From NCBI RefSeq assembly GCF_000527695.1, contig NZ_ATSX01000001.1, forward strand, positions 1,302,001-1,366,000: a DNA stretch of 64,000 nucleotides. The letters are read 5' to 3'. The position numbers and the translations under genes are program-made. This DNA comes from Commensalibacter papalotli (ex Servin-Garciduenas et al. 2014). GTDB taxonomy: Bacteria > Pseudomonadota > Alphaproteobacteria > Acetobacterales > Acetobacteraceae. Each line of letters starts with the position of its first letter. Positions within the stretch are counted from its first letter, which is position 1. Shown piece by piece: positions 16,887 through 26,239 of the stretch. Under the pieces are notes generated by a model. It had not been told where the DNA came from. It did no database searches and saw only the letters and a program-made list of their open reading frames with translations.

Positions 16887-19667
16887 TTAAAAATCAGATA
16901 ATGCTACGCGTTTCCATTTATTAGCCGCTACACAAACATAATGGTAATTTGTATCATCTTTAAACTCACCCGCATTACAAGAAACGGTCGATGATGAAGG
17001 AGTAGAAAGCTGCCCTTGAAAACTCTTCCCTATAAATTTTGAGGCTGAAATTTGATTACTGACACCAACATTACCTATAAATTTATAATTATTTCCATAA
17101 TGGTTATTTGTGAAGTAAACAGTATTCGCATCTAGTTGATTTTTCCATGAATCGATTTTTGCATCGCGGTTATAAAAAAAATTAATATCTAAATTATTAG
17201 TATCAGTACTATTGGTTAAAAAACGAATGGAACCTGTATTGGATAACAATATAAATGGTGAGTATACTTGTTTACTATTAATATTAGCAGTTACCTCTTT
17301 ATTTTCATTTAACCCAGCAACACCATTAGCAATATCAATATTGGATTTAGGTATAGCTTTTTCTACTTTATCAATAGCATCATTCACAGATTTACCATTA
17401 ACACTCAACTTGTTAATTATATTTACGTTATTATCTTTATCAACGATTAACCCAAGTTTAGTATTTTCCCCTTGACCAGAACCAAGTGCAATACCACCTT
17501 TATAATTTAACGGATCAAAAATCACTTGCCCCAATACAGAGCAAAGAGTTTTATCTTTTATATTTTTATCATTACATGTTGGAGAATGATTATAGGCCAA
17601 CGAATTATATGCTGGTGATTTTGTTGCTCCAAAATGTAACGAATAATTTGCTGCAGCTTTACCCATTGCAGTTTTTGGATTATCATTAGACATATATGAA
17701 AACAGCTGATATGTATCCCCTCCTGGAATCATAGCAGAACCCAAAGCACTTATAACTTGCTCTTCATTGTTATTTCTTAATGAATCCTTAGTCTGACCCC
17801 AGCTAAAAACAGAAAAACCAGCATCTGTATCAACAACTTTTCCTCCACCTTTAAAAACACCATCAACTTTTAAACCAATTGGCATATTATTAAACCCAGC
17901 CAAACGCAACATGTAACTACCTGTTGCGAAAAGTTTCGATCCACTGTGACCCCAGGTCATAGTTAAACCTCGTGTAACAACTTCACCATTATGATCATTA
18001 GGAATCCAAAAATCCCACTCATTATCATAATCTCTTGTAATAGAATCAGGTGCTTTCGTATAAGATTGTAAAGAGAAAGAATTGAAATTTTTCTTTGTTA
18101 AACCAAGGAATAATGTTGGTTTACTGTATCGATGATAGTTAGTGTTATAACGATCCGTATCAGTACCAGGATACTTATAACGTAACTGATAGTCATATTG
18201 GTCATTTGTATGAATTGCATCCTTTATATTCCCTGGCGTGCCAGCGGTTCCAGTCTTAGAAGCATCATTTAATGTTTTCCAACCTCCTGACTGCCCTGTT
18301 CCTGGATAATAATAAGTTTCTATGTTTATAACTGAATAATCAGCAGTTTCAGATCCACCAGCTTCATATCCATAATAATAATTTGGCATATCAACATTTG
18401 CAGCATCTTCATTATTACCACCTTCAGTACTATGCATACCATTAGCAATATTGGTCCACAAAGCCATCCGTGAGTGAATAAGAGCAGCCTCTTTAGCGCT
18501 TAGTTTAGGATAAATTTTTACATTTGAATTTCCATATTCTATAGCATAAGCAGTACCATCAGAAGAATAAAATTTAATATTTACGTTATCTGTAGTTGTC
18601 AAAGAATTTGCTAACTTGTAGTTAATCGGCAATTCAACAATAGTAATATCTTTACTTGCGTCATATACCCCTGGTGTTACTTTGACAGGTATTATTTTCC
18701 CCTGTTCATCAACCAAAGCTTTCCCTTCTGCATTTAATACATTAACACCATCCATTTCACAACGAGCTTGTCCACTATCATAACCAATACCACATCCAAA
18801 TGTTCCTTTAACCTGAAAAGTATTAGCACCAGAAGCCTGTGCTACAGCTATTTGATAATCATTTCCTGTAACAACATAAGATCCATCAGAATTTTTAACC
18901 AGTGTATTTCCACCAATGACATCTAATGGTGAATTATCAGTTGTACGAACATCCATATTAATAGCCTCTGTTTCTCCTGCACCACCACGATGTGACGATT
19001 GAATACCAGCCATATTCGTAAATTGATAACAACTTCCACCCAAGTCTCCTCCACCTGTTGTTTGACAAGTAGCTTTAATACCAACATATCCGTTTCTGGT
19101 TCTTCCACCCATTTGCAATGTATTTCGCCGAATATATTGGTCATCGGGAATAAAAATTAAGGGTAACTCAGTTTTATCATTATACGATGAAATATTCTCA
19201 TATTTACCTGCTATTGCAAGATTTGCCTTATTAATAGCAGAAAATACACTTTGATTTTTTAAGATTATATCGCCTGTAGTAGCAACACTGCCATTAAACT
19301 TATACTTATTACCATACTTGTTATTGGTAAAGTAAAATGTATTTGCATCTAATTCATTACTCAGATTATCCTTATTACCAGCATCACGGTTAAAGAACAT
19401 ATCTATTTCATTGTTATTGCTATCAAGACTATTTGTAACAAACCGTAATCGATCATTTTTCTTGTTTAACTGAACACCATCTGTTAAAATTTTGCTATTG
19501 TTAACATCTGCTGTTATTTGCTTACTGGCATTTAATCCTGCCACACCATTAGCCGCATTAACTTGAGATTTTGCCACGTAATCTTCTGCTTGCGCAAAAG
19601 AAGACATAAGGCCAGCACAAACCACCATAAGGCTTGTACTAAGTCCTAATATTCCTCTTAAATTCAT
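16887..19667 (-). CDS. Large secreted fibre-like protein encoded within the prophage
   Basis: The 926-residue protein begins with a clear signal peptide (residues 1-27, ending SSFAQA), unlike ordinary phage fibres. About 100 residues after it are repeated near the C-terminus: both copies contain an ANGVAGLN element, a region with RFxTNSxDxNN, then NRDA and LDANTxYFTNNxYGN. The last 45 residues (with SCNAGEFKDDTNYHYVCVA) resemble fibre-tip domains found at the ends of tail or pilus-tip proteins. It lies between the lysis genes and the sheath, flanked by terminators, so it looks like an independently expressed cargo gene. A surface adhesin or host-modifying role is inferred. Confidence 0.68.
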   Translation of the reverse strand: MNLRGILGLSTSLMVVCAGLMSSFAQAEDYVAKSQVNAANGVAGLNASKQITADVNNSKILTDGVQLNKKNDRLRFVTNSLDSNNNEIDMFFNRDAGNKDNLSNELDANTFYFTNNKYGNKYKFNGSVATTGDIILKNQSVFSAINKANLAIAGKYENISSYNDKTELPLIFIPDDQYIRRNTLQMGGRTRNGYVGIKATCQTTGGGDLGGSCYQFTNMAGIQSSHRGGAGETEAINMDVRTTDNSPLDVIGGNTLVKNSDGSYVVTGNDYQIAVAQASGANTFQVKGTFGCGIGYDSGQARCEMDGVNVLNAEGKALVDEQGKIIPVKVTPGVYDASKDITIVELPINYKLANSLTTTDNVNIKFYSSDGTAYAIEYGNSNVKIYPKLSAKEAALIHSRMALWTNIANGMHSTEGGNNEDAANVDMPNYYYGYEAGGSETADYSVINIETYYYPGTGQSGGWKTLNDASKTGTAGTPGNIKDAIHTNDQYDYQLRYKYPGTDTDRYNTNYHRYSKPTLFLGLTKKNFNSFSLQSYTKAPDSITRDYDNEWDFWIPNDHNGEVVTRGLTMTWGHSGSKLFATGSYMLRLAGFNNMPIGLKVDGVFKGGGKVVDTDAGFSVFSWGQTKDSLRNNNEEQVISALGSAMIPGGDTYQLFSYMSNDNPKTAMGKAAANYSLHFGATKSPAYNSLAYNHSPTCNDKNIKDKTLCSVLGQVIFDPLNYKGGIALGSGQGENTKLGLIVDKDNNVNIINKLSVNGKSVNDAIDKVEKAIPKSNIDIANGVAGLNENKEVTANINSKQVYSPFILLSNTGSIRFLTNSTDTNNLDINFFYNRDAKIDSWKNQLDANTVYFTNNHYGNNYKFIGNVGVSNQISASKFIGKSFQGQLSTPSSSTVSCNAGEFKDDTNYHYVCVAANKWKRVALSDF

Positions 19668-19727
19668 TCTGAAATTCCTAAAAAATTATAGTTATTATAA
19701 AGTGTTAAAAACATGTATTTTAACCAT

Positions 19728-19761
19728 AAAAAAACGCAATATATTTACTATATATTGCGCA
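19728..19761 (-). terminator. Strong intrinsic terminator downstream of the holin candidate
   Basis: An inverted repeat of about 13 bp (GCGCAATATATA with TATATTGCG) is followed by seven T residues on the minus strand. It separates the lysis genes from the secreted fibre-like gene. Confidence 0.85.
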
Positions 19762-19802
19762 GCATAAATTTGATTAAATTGTCTATATTGATATGAGATA
19801 TC

Positions 19803-20162
19803 TTATAGTTTTTCTTGGTCTTTTCCCTGTATTGTTTTTTGGGCATCACAATAATAAAAAAGAGCCCCCATAATAATTGCAACTGAAGGTGCTAAAGAAA
19901 ATAAACAAGCATACATTGTAAATTTATCTAGGGCGGATGGAGTAGATATTTCTGTTACTGAAGAAAAATACCAATATGCTATCCCTAATTCTATTAGAAA
20001 TACAATTAAAAAAACTATAAAAGAGGGTAGTTTACGAGCCTGGGCAGAAGCTTCTTGTAAGGATTTTGAAACTGAGATCAATAATGTCATAACGACACCA
20101 ATTGCAATAACAAAGCCAAAACTGCCCACTATTCCTGCTTTTAAAACAATTACTAAATCCAT
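19803..20162 (-). CDS. Putative holin (three-helix membrane protein)
   Basis: I start this 119-residue protein at the ATG at 20162, six bases after AGG; a TTG at 20168 is the alternative. Three hydrophobic segments are visible at about residues 1-28, 48-66 and 80-104, separated by a short charged stretch (SLQEASAQARK) and ending in a charged tail (KTIQGKDQEK). The next gene upstream encodes the lytic transglycosylase, and a small multi-helix protein beside an endolysin is the usual holin context. There is no sequence family I recognise, so the role rests on topology and position. Confidence 0.6.
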   Translation of the reverse strand: MDLVIVLKAGIVGSFGFVIAIGVVMTLLISVSKSLQEASAQARKLPSFIVFLIVFLIELGIAYWYFSSVTEISTPSALDKFTMYACLFSLAPSVAIIMGALFYYCDAQKTIQGKDQEKL

Positions 20163-20349
20163 AAACAACCTACTGATTTTAAATAAAAATTATTAAAAAG
20201 TCGCAATATAATTAATCAAGTATCATTTAAATATATATTTACCTTTAATTAATTAAACTATATTTTTTTTAAATTAGTTTAAATTTCTTAAAAATATCTT
20301 AATCACTTGCCTACAATATCAAATCTAAATCAATTCTGGTTATAACGAA

Positions 20350-21144
20350 TTAATAAACTACTTTAAACCATGAAGACTCTATATTTTGGAAAGCATAACG
20401 TAATTTTTGCCGATATCGATAATCACCTTTAGCATTATATTTCCTTGCAACACTAGAAAACGTCATTGGCACCCAACCTTTAATAGTTTTTTTTACAGTT
20501 GCTGTTTTATATCTAAGTTTTACACCCATATGTAAATTACACTTATTGATTCCTGGATTTAATTGCTTAATAATTCCAACTGTTGTTTGATGTGTCACCG
20601 CAATTTTATTTAAACTATCATCTACTTTGATAGTTACAATATGTTCCTTGGCATCATTATCTACGACGGTTTTATAACCAATTTTCGCATGTCGCATTAA
20701 CAGATAAGCTACACCTGCTTGAATATTTAACTGTGGATTATAACGTATTTTTTCTTTATTTTTAATGGTTAAGTTAGATACATATTCAGGAGGAATAACT
20801 AACTCTGCACCTTCACTTTGAATACGAAAATTACCATTCTTTAGGCGTATTTTTTTAAGATGTAACAATGCTATTAATCCAGCATCTCCATGATTACCAA
20901 TTTGCATAGGACGATATCGCCACGCAGAATGTTTATGCCCGCTTTCGATCCATATCATTGCCTTGACCAAACGCCAGTCTAAATCATGATAATTTGACTT
21001 TGGATATTTATTTCCAAGATAGCGATTAAACACCTCTACGATTTGACGAATATCAGCATCATATTGGTTACGCATATCCGTTGTTTGATAAAAACTATCT
21101 GGCCAATGAATATACTGTGTTGCGGGCATGTCATAAGAAGACAT
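20350..21144 (-). CDS. Phage endolysin: SLT-like transglycosylase with LysM domain
   Basis: The protein has 264 residues from the ATG at 21144 (AAGGG seven bases upstream). The N-terminal half fits a lytic transglycosylase fold: RLVKAMIWIESGHK supplies the likely catalytic Glu67, followed by RPMQIGNHGDAG and a conserved NIQAGVAYLLMRHAKIGY segment. Residues of about 168-212 form a LysM peptidoglycan-binding module (HIVTIKVDDSLNKIAVTHQT, then IKQLNPGINK). There is no signal peptide, so it depends on a holin for export. It sits next to the holin candidate. Confidence 0.8.
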   Translation of the reverse strand: MSSYDMPATQYIHWPDSFYQTTDMRNQYDADIRQIVEVFNRYLGNKYPKSNYHDLDWRLVKAMIWIESGHKHSAWRYRPMQIGNHGDAGLIALLHLKKIRLKNGNFRIQSEGAELVIPPEYVSNLTIKNKEKIRYNPQLNIQAGVAYLLMRHAKIGYKTVVDNDAKEHIVTIKVDDSLNKIAVTHQTTVGIIKQLNPGINKCNLHMGVKLRYKTATVKKTIKGWVPMTFSSVARKYNAKGDYRYRQKLRYAFQNIESSWFKVVY

Positions 21145-21193
21145 GTCCAACCCTTTATTATAAAATTAAATTTTTTTTTATAAATTAAACAAT

Positions 21194-21236
21194 AAAAAAG
21201 GCTTTTACTCGTTTGTAACAAACAAATTAAAAGCCT
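21194..21236 (-). terminator. Intrinsic terminator between head and lysis genes
   Basis: The minus strand has AGGCTTTTAATTTGTTTGTT pairing with the following AACAAACGAGTAAAAGCCT (one bulge), then TTTTTT. It lies about 50 bases ahead of the endolysin start. Confidence 0.8.
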
Positions 21237-21366
21237 GCGTTCAAAATATATAATTTTGTAAGTCAAATACAATTATCTATTATGTGATTAATATAGCATC
21301 TTTCATCAAAAGAGACAATCTATAATTTGACAATTTTATTACTTTCACCGTTTTTTACAAAGGAAT

Positions 21367-21780
21367 TTAATCTACGTAATCTTCAAGCACAGCATCATCA
21401 TCTTCTGGTTTATCAAGCTGCGCAACAACAGCAACTTTGCACCAATCAGAGTTTTCCCATGCCTCAAGACGCTGTACCACTAACCAACGCCTCCCATAAA
21501 ACTCTAATAAATCACCCCCTGCGCCACGCACACGATCAATGCCAAAAGCTTGCCCGTTGACATACACAACTTTGCGCTCACCTTGTTGGTTTAAAAAATG
21601 AGAATGGCTCAGTTTATCTCCTGGAACAGATTGGATTTGCAGCTCAACTTGAATAGGGTCTTCGTAAATCGGCTTTTGTTGAGTTCCATCTAACTCATAC
21701 CCTTTTGACCGATACAAAGACCCTATAATATTGGGGTTAACCACCCCAATCATTCCTCTGACTAAATCATGAAGCTTCAT
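21367..21780 (-). CDS. Phage head completion / collar-type protein
   Basis: The protein has 137 residues from the ATG at 21780 (MKLHDLVRGMIGVVNP). The sequence resembles phage collar/neck proteins: an N-terminal VRGMIGVVNPNIIGSLYRSKGY, then a central GERKVVYVNGQAFGIDRV and GGDLLEFYGRRWLVVQRLE. It comes after the DUF4054 connector block, where head-to-tail joining proteins are expected. The acidic C-terminus (DDDAVLEDYVD) is unusual but not diagnostic. Confidence 0.68.
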   Translation of the reverse strand: MKLHDLVRGMIGVVNPNIIGSLYRSKGYELDGTQQKPIYEDPIQVELQIQSVPGDKLSHSHFLNQQGERKVVYVNGQAFGIDRVRGAGGDLLEFYGRRWLVVQRLEAWENSDWCKVAVVAQLDKPEDDDAVLEDYVD

Positions 21781-21949
21781 GATGGTGTCTTCCCTTTTTT
21801 CTTGATTCATCCTATTTTAAAAATAATGCAGAATTTTTAAAATAAGATGAATAATTATAAATAAATACATATTTACAATTATTCATCATTAATAAATGAC
21901 TAAAATTAATATATTAAAAATACTGATAAAATATTCGATTTGAAATCTA

Positions 21950-22516
21950 TTATTTTCTATTCATCACAAAAACAGACCCATTTAATAAAGGTGGCCAATT
22001 TTTATGTGTTTTTAAAAAACTGTTCCATACAGGTCTAGCAATCTTAGTAAAACCAACATTTTTGTCTTGCTTTGCCTTATCTTGATCTGACATATCATTG
22101 ATACCGCGCAATAATATTTTATTATTGCCAATATTCACAACAACCCCATTGGGAAAACGACAACCAATTACGATATAATCTTGATTATCTTCTTCAATTA
22201 TGGATACGGTTTTATGAATATCTGAAATTTTATTATGAACTTCAGATGTCATTAATTTATCAATAGGTTGAAAATTATCTATATCAACGTTATTTTCAGA
22301 AGTTTCTTCTTGCTCAAAGCAAGCATTTTTCAAACTTAAAGATGTACGTAATAAACATTCTGTTTCAAGTTGGTCAGTATCGTCCTCTTCATCAATCAAA
22401 TCCCCATCAACCGCAGCAGAGGTTTTGTCTGATGCTTTAAGTTTTTTAACTTTGACCGTTTTTTTAACTGAAGCAGCTTTTTTTCTTGTAGGTTTTACCT
22501 TAATATCAGTCATCAA
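21950..22516 (-). CDS. Hypothetical head-region protein, paralogue of the 22964-23323 product
   Basis: The 188-residue protein has a Lys-rich N-terminus (RKKAASVKKTVKVKKLKA), an acidic middle, and a C-terminal domain with GCRFPNGVVVNIGNNKILLRG and GFTKIARPVWNSFLKTHKNW. The C-terminal domain matches the product of 22964-23323 motif by motif, so the two are paralogues flanking the DUF4054 gene. The function is unknown; a structural role in the head-tail connector is inferred from location. Confidence 0.62.
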   Translation of the reverse strand: MMTDIKVKPTRKKAASVKKTVKVKKLKASDKTSAAVDGDLIDEEDDTDQLETECLLRTSLSLKNACFEQEETSENNVDIDNFQPIDKLMTSEVHNKISDIHKTVSIIEEDNQDYIVIGCRFPNGVVVNIGNNKILLRGINDMSDQDKAKQDKNVGFTKIARPVWNSFLKTHKNWPPLLNGSVFVMNRK

Positions 22517-22523
22517 CTGTTCC

Positions 22524-22967
22524 TTATGGAAAAATTCTTAATCTTGGATCGGGAATAGGTCGAATATAAAATGTGCTGCGATATCTTTTGCTAAGCGCCC
22601 AAAATTCTTGACCATATCGGGTCTGGGACAGCCAAGGATCAATTTTTCCAATGCTGCCTTTGGTATCGACAGACATAGAAACGCTGCCCTCTGAAACAGA
22701 AGAAACAGGCCCCATCAATTGGTCACCATCTGCGGTTTTCTTTTGTAATAAAACCAAATGGGAAACCAATAAATTTAATAAAATACGACGCTCTTTTGGA
22801 CAGCAGACAACCCCTTTACTGCTGGGGTTGAAATAAATTGCAGCACGCTCTGCAATTTTTTGCACATTATTAGGTCGAAAATAACTTTCCAATTCTGGAA
22901 AACTTGCTGCCCATTCCGACCACTCAAAAACGACTTCCCGATCCGTTACTTCGGATCGTTCACTCAT
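22524..22967 (-). CDS. DUF4054-type head-tail connector protein
   Basis: The 147-residue protein contains FEWSEWAASFPELE, then VQKIAERAAIYF and ERRILLNLLVSHLVLLQ, and later SVSEGSVSMSVDT and FWALSKRYRSTFYI, the recognisable DUF4054 layout. These proteins join the portal vertex to the tail. The start overlaps the stop of the upstream gene by four bases (ATGA), so expression is coupled. Confidence 0.8.
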   Translation of the reverse strand: MSERSEVTDREVVFEWSEWAASFPELESYFRPNNVQKIAERAAIYFNPSSKGVVCCPKERRILLNLLVSHLVLLQKKTADGDQLMGPVSSVSEGSVSMSVDTKGSIGKIDPWLSQTRYGQEFWALSKRYRSTFYIRPIPDPRLRIFP

Positions 22968-23323
22968 TCCACTTGTCCTGCTTTGACTTGCTCTAAAGAG
23001 TTGGGTAATTTAGAAGGATTAATCCGTTCTAAACCGCTTTTAAACTCTGATTTTTCATCGGCTTCATCTAACAAACGTTTCTTTTTATCAGATGCAAAAA
23101 TCAGACCCTTTTTAATAGGCTCGAATTCCTGATGATCCTTGATCCATGCTTCCCAAAAATCACGAGGAACTTTGGTTAATCCGACAGACTTTGCAGGGGC
23201 CGTAAAAAAAGGCGCTTCAAGGCGCCCACTTTGCATTACTCCATTTAATTTTACACGCTGTTTACCAACATCTAAATAGATCCCGTGCGGTAACTTGCAC
23301 GCAACCAATACATCATCACTCAT
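22964..23323 (-). CDS. Hypothetical head-region protein (short paralogue)
   Basis: The 119-residue protein starts MSDDVLVACKLPHGIYLDVGK and contains VGLTKVPRDFWEAWIKDHQEF, matching the C-terminal domain of the 21950-22516 product. It begins three bases after the capsid gene stop and overlaps the DUF4054 gene. This small protein is commonly seen after the capsid gene in this phage type, and its biochemical role is not known. Confidence 0.65.
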   Translation of the reverse strand: MSDDVLVACKLPHGIYLDVGKQRVKLNGVMQSGRLEAPFFTAPAKSVGLTKVPRDFWEAWIKDHQEFEPIKKGLIFASDKKKRLLDEADEKSEFKSGLERINPSKLPNSLEQVKAGQVE

Positions 23324-23326
23324 TCT

Positions 23327-24397
23327 TTATACCCCAATCATTTGTGCGACTAATACAGGACGAGTTAAAATTGTTCCCCAAGACCCTTGTGTCAATTTTT
23401 CTTTCATCGAAGAGCTTTCACGAACAATACCGTGACTTCGCAATTTTTCAGAGAATGCACAAGTAAACGTATCAATTCCTTGATAGTTCTCTACAAATAA
23501 TTGTACTAATTCAATTTTAGAATTATTATCATCAGCTCCTTTAGCATCCAAAGAAAGCTGAGGTGCACTCATTTGTGTTAAATTAGGAAAATTCTTTTTC
23601 AGCAAATCAAGAACAGAAATACCATATTCATTTGTTTTTAATAAATATGCTTGCACATTATTCGAGATTACTAATTTTAATGGACTATCCATATCCACCG
23701 CACTATCTAAGTTGACAACACCTTGTGTTTGGGATTGTAACTGACGATATAAAGCTTGGATATCTTCATAGATCTCCAAGGCGGTTGCTTTTTCCCAAAC
23801 TGGACTGTTGCTAGCCTTGGCCTGTGGAGCAATTGGCGTTAAAAGATTAGGATCATTTAACGCACCATAATTTTGAAGATTAGCTACCCCAAAGAAATAA
23901 CTTTGGTTTTGCCAGTGATTAAGCAACAAAGCTGCTGCTAAACGCTTACGAGAAGGCAAATCAATATTGGCAAGGCCTGCACGACCTACTTCACGATCTC
24001 CCCATTCAGCAAAAGCTTGTACCAAGAATTGTTGACGTTGAGGGAAATTAGTATTCATACGACTGTAACCAGCTTGATGAAAATCACCGTATGCAGCCAC
24101 ATCACCAGCAGGTTCAACAACCGTAAACATCATTGTGTCATGTAACCAATCACCTTTTTTTGCTTCTCCGTAGATCTGAGCAGCTTTTAAAGGGGCGGTT
24201 AAAACATCAATAATTTGAGGATCAATATAAGTCGTAAATTGTGATGGAATGGCGTTATTGGCAGCTGACACAGGTGTAAATGCACTATCTCCCACTCTGG
24301 CATTCGTGCTATATTCCATGACATTCGGCAAATGAATACCAAATTCACTTGCTAAAAGTGCTCTGTCACGAGCCCATGATTTTGTTTGAATTGTCAT
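23327..24397 (-). CDS. Major capsid protein (DUF2184-type)
   Basis: The protein has 356 residues from the ATG at 24397 (AAGGA seven bases upstream); a longer frame to 24418 overlaps the cement gene and lacks a ribosome site. Family signs are the segment SQFTTYIDPQIIDVLTAPLKAAQIYGEAKKGDW, the YGDFHQAGYSRMNTNFPQR loop, and AAALLLNHWQNQSYFFGVAN. The HK97-like fold is expected. It follows the cement and maturation genes in the standard order. Confidence 0.86.
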   Translation of the reverse strand: MTIQTKSWARDRALLASEFGIHLPNVMEYSTNARVGDSAFTPVSAANNAIPSQFTTYIDPQIIDVLTAPLKAAQIYGEAKKGDWLHDTMMFTVVEPAGDVAAYGDFHQAGYSRMNTNFPQRQQFLVQAFAEWGDREVGRAGLANIDLPSRKRLAAALLLNHWQNQSYFFGVANLQNYGALNDPNLLTPIAPQAKASNSPVWEKATALEIYEDIQALYRQLQSQTQGVVNLDSAVDMDSPLKLVISNNVQAYLLKTNEYGISVLDLLKKNFPNLTQMSAPQLSLDAKGADDNNSKIELVQLFVENYQGIDTFTCAFSEKLRSHGIVRESSSMKEKLTQGSWGTILTRPVLVAQMIGV

Positions 24398-24408
24398 TGA
24401 TATATTCC

Positions 24409-24939
24409 TTAAATCCATGCCGAAATGGCAACCAAATCGCCACCTTTGGCGCTCGCCACATATTTATATTTTGTCTCTGTACCACTACCCACGCTTACGT
24501 TTCCTGTTGTTACATCGACATTCACAACTTCACCGCGTTGAACCGCAGATGATTCTTTTGGCAAAGCCACTAAAAATTCCCCTTTGTCGTAAACGGTTAC
24601 CATAAAACCAGCAGGAATGTTCATAGATGCTTGTTCTAAATATTGTGCTGGAACACCTGTTAATTCACGCCCAACAAAACCCGCAGGACTACCCTCACCT
24701 TTATTGACAATAGTATGTGTTTCTTCATCTACCCAAACAAAAGACCCCGCTTTGACACCATCGGTACCCGCTTGATAATATGCACCTTTTTGCATAAAAT
24801 ATGCAGGAAGATCACCATTCATAACTAATACTTCTTCTGCTTGAGGATCACCCAGAAATGAAACTCTGACATTGCTAGATGCAAAATCCCCGTGCCAGCC
24901 TTTAGCTAGACCTAAATTAACTTTTTGTTGAAAAGACAT
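24409..24939 (-). CDS. Structural cement protein (Gp24-like)
   Basis: The 176-residue protein is beta-rich and Gly/Val-rich, starting MSFQQKVNLGLAKGWHGDFA. It has GFVGRELTGVPAQYLEQASM and VPAGFMVTVYDKG-type segments that match capsid-decorating cement proteins. The gene is two bases after the maturation gene and just before the capsid gene. It should stabilise the expanded head. Confidence 0.8.
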   Translation of the reverse strand: MSFQQKVNLGLAKGWHGDFASSNVRVSFLGDPQAEEVLVMNGDLPAYFMQKGAYYQAGTDGVKAGSFVWVDEETHTIVNKGEGSPAGFVGRELTGVPAQYLEQASMNIPAGFMVTVYDKGEFLVALPKESSAVQRGEVVNVDVTTGNVSVGSGTETKYKYVASAKGGDLVAISAWI

Positions 24940-24941
24940 TA

Positions 24942-26189
24942 TTAAATACTCCGTAACCGTGTTGCGCCAAAACGTTGCAAATCACCTTTTTGCATTCTTT
25001 TACTATCGTTTGCTCTACCTTGAGACTTATGAGATAAAATCAAATCAACCGCGTATTTTAATCCGTTATATCCCATAGATGCTGGTGGGGCTTCACCTGT
25101 GATTTCTACAAGCACACTGCGCAGAATTTCCTCACCCTCATCTTCGGTGATTGCCCATTCACCAACCAGTGGTTTAACAAGTTGACGAGCTTCTTGAGCT
25201 TGTTTGGATTTGGCTTTCAGTTTCTTTTCAATCGAGCGTTCCAAAGAAGCTGCATCAAATGCTTGAAAACGTTTTTTTAGAATTTTTTTACCTAAATGAT
25301 CACAATCAGATACATCTAAATCAGATAAATCTTGATCTTCTGTAAAAACAGTATCTACAGGCTCTTCATCACCGATATAATCTTCACCCTCATCCATCAC
25401 ACGATCTACAGCAGCATCAATTTGATCGTCTTTTACACAATCACAGTCTGCTGCAGTCATATTATTGGATAAAATAGCTTGTAAAATTTTACCGAGATTT
25501 TTACGACGTGTACCACTTGCTATTGTTACTGCGTCCTCGACATCACTGCGATTAAGCCCTGTTTTTCCTAGTAAATTTGCCAGAGCTGTTGTTAATTGCA
25601 GCCCTGTGTCATTAAGTTTTGGCATTGTGTTATTTAACCTTTCATCTGAAACCCTAACATCTGGACCTGCCCGTCCTTCTGCCACTAATGCGACGTGATC
25701 GACATAAATTTCTGTCATAATTCCGTCATATGCTTCCCCATCGAATTCACCCTTATCCATAACTGGTGTAAACGCATAAGAGGCCGATAATTCAGCTTGT
25801 GTATTATTTTTAATTGCCTCGATATAATCTCCATCCCAAATCGTGATAGAAGATTGAATATAAGGATAAGAAAAAGCAGGGTCAGAACCCGTTGTTCCAA
25901 TAACTTTAGAGTTATCCAAACGATCAGCATCTGCTGCTTTATGAACATAAAGAATAGGTCGCTCTTTAAAAGAACCTACCGCTTTTTCCAAAGCGTCAGG
26001 TGAACGTAAAAAACGATATTTTTTATTAGGATCTAACCCGTATTGTTTATGGCTGTTAATTTCTGCGCCATAATATTCACAGACATTTGCTTTGGTTAAA
26101 TTCGTATTATGTACGCGCAAATGCCCGTTCCAGTCTTCGAAACGCATAGACTGCGCATCAAAAACCAAAGTTCTGTTTTTTAATGTCAT
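24942..26189 (-). CDS. DUF2213 prohead maturation / scaffold-type protein
   Basis: The 415-residue protein opens with VFDAQSMRFEDWNGHLRVHN and contains YRFLRSPDALEKAVGSFKERPILYVHK, EIYVDHVALVAEGRAGPDVRV and a charged, helical C-terminal half. The first half is the DUF2213 region, considered a prohead protease-like domain. The rest, with many Glu and Asp residues, resembles a scaffold. It lies between the portal (with one inserted gene) and the cement gene, as maturation proteins do. Confidence 0.8.
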   Translation of the reverse strand: MTLKNRTLVFDAQSMRFEDWNGHLRVHNTNLTKANVCEYYGAEINSHKQYGLDPNKKYRFLRSPDALEKAVGSFKERPILYVHKAADADRLDNSKVIGTTGSDPAFSYPYIQSSITIWDGDYIEAIKNNTQAELSASYAFTPVMDKGEFDGEAYDGIMTEIYVDHVALVAEGRAGPDVRVSDERLNNTMPKLNDTGLQLTTALANLLGKTGLNRSDVEDAVTIASGTRRKNLGKILQAILSNNMTAADCDCVKDDQIDAAVDRVMDEGEDYIGDEEPVDTVFTEDQDLSDLDVSDCDHLGKKILKKRFQAFDAASLERSIEKKLKAKSKQAQEARQLVKPLVGEWAITEDEGEEILRSVLVEITGEAPPASMGYNGLKYAVDLILSHKSQGRANDSKRMQKGDLQRFGATRLRSI

Positions 26190-26239
26190 TGAATTTGTTT
26201 ATTTTTTATTAATGGCTTTTACTATAAATAATTATGATG

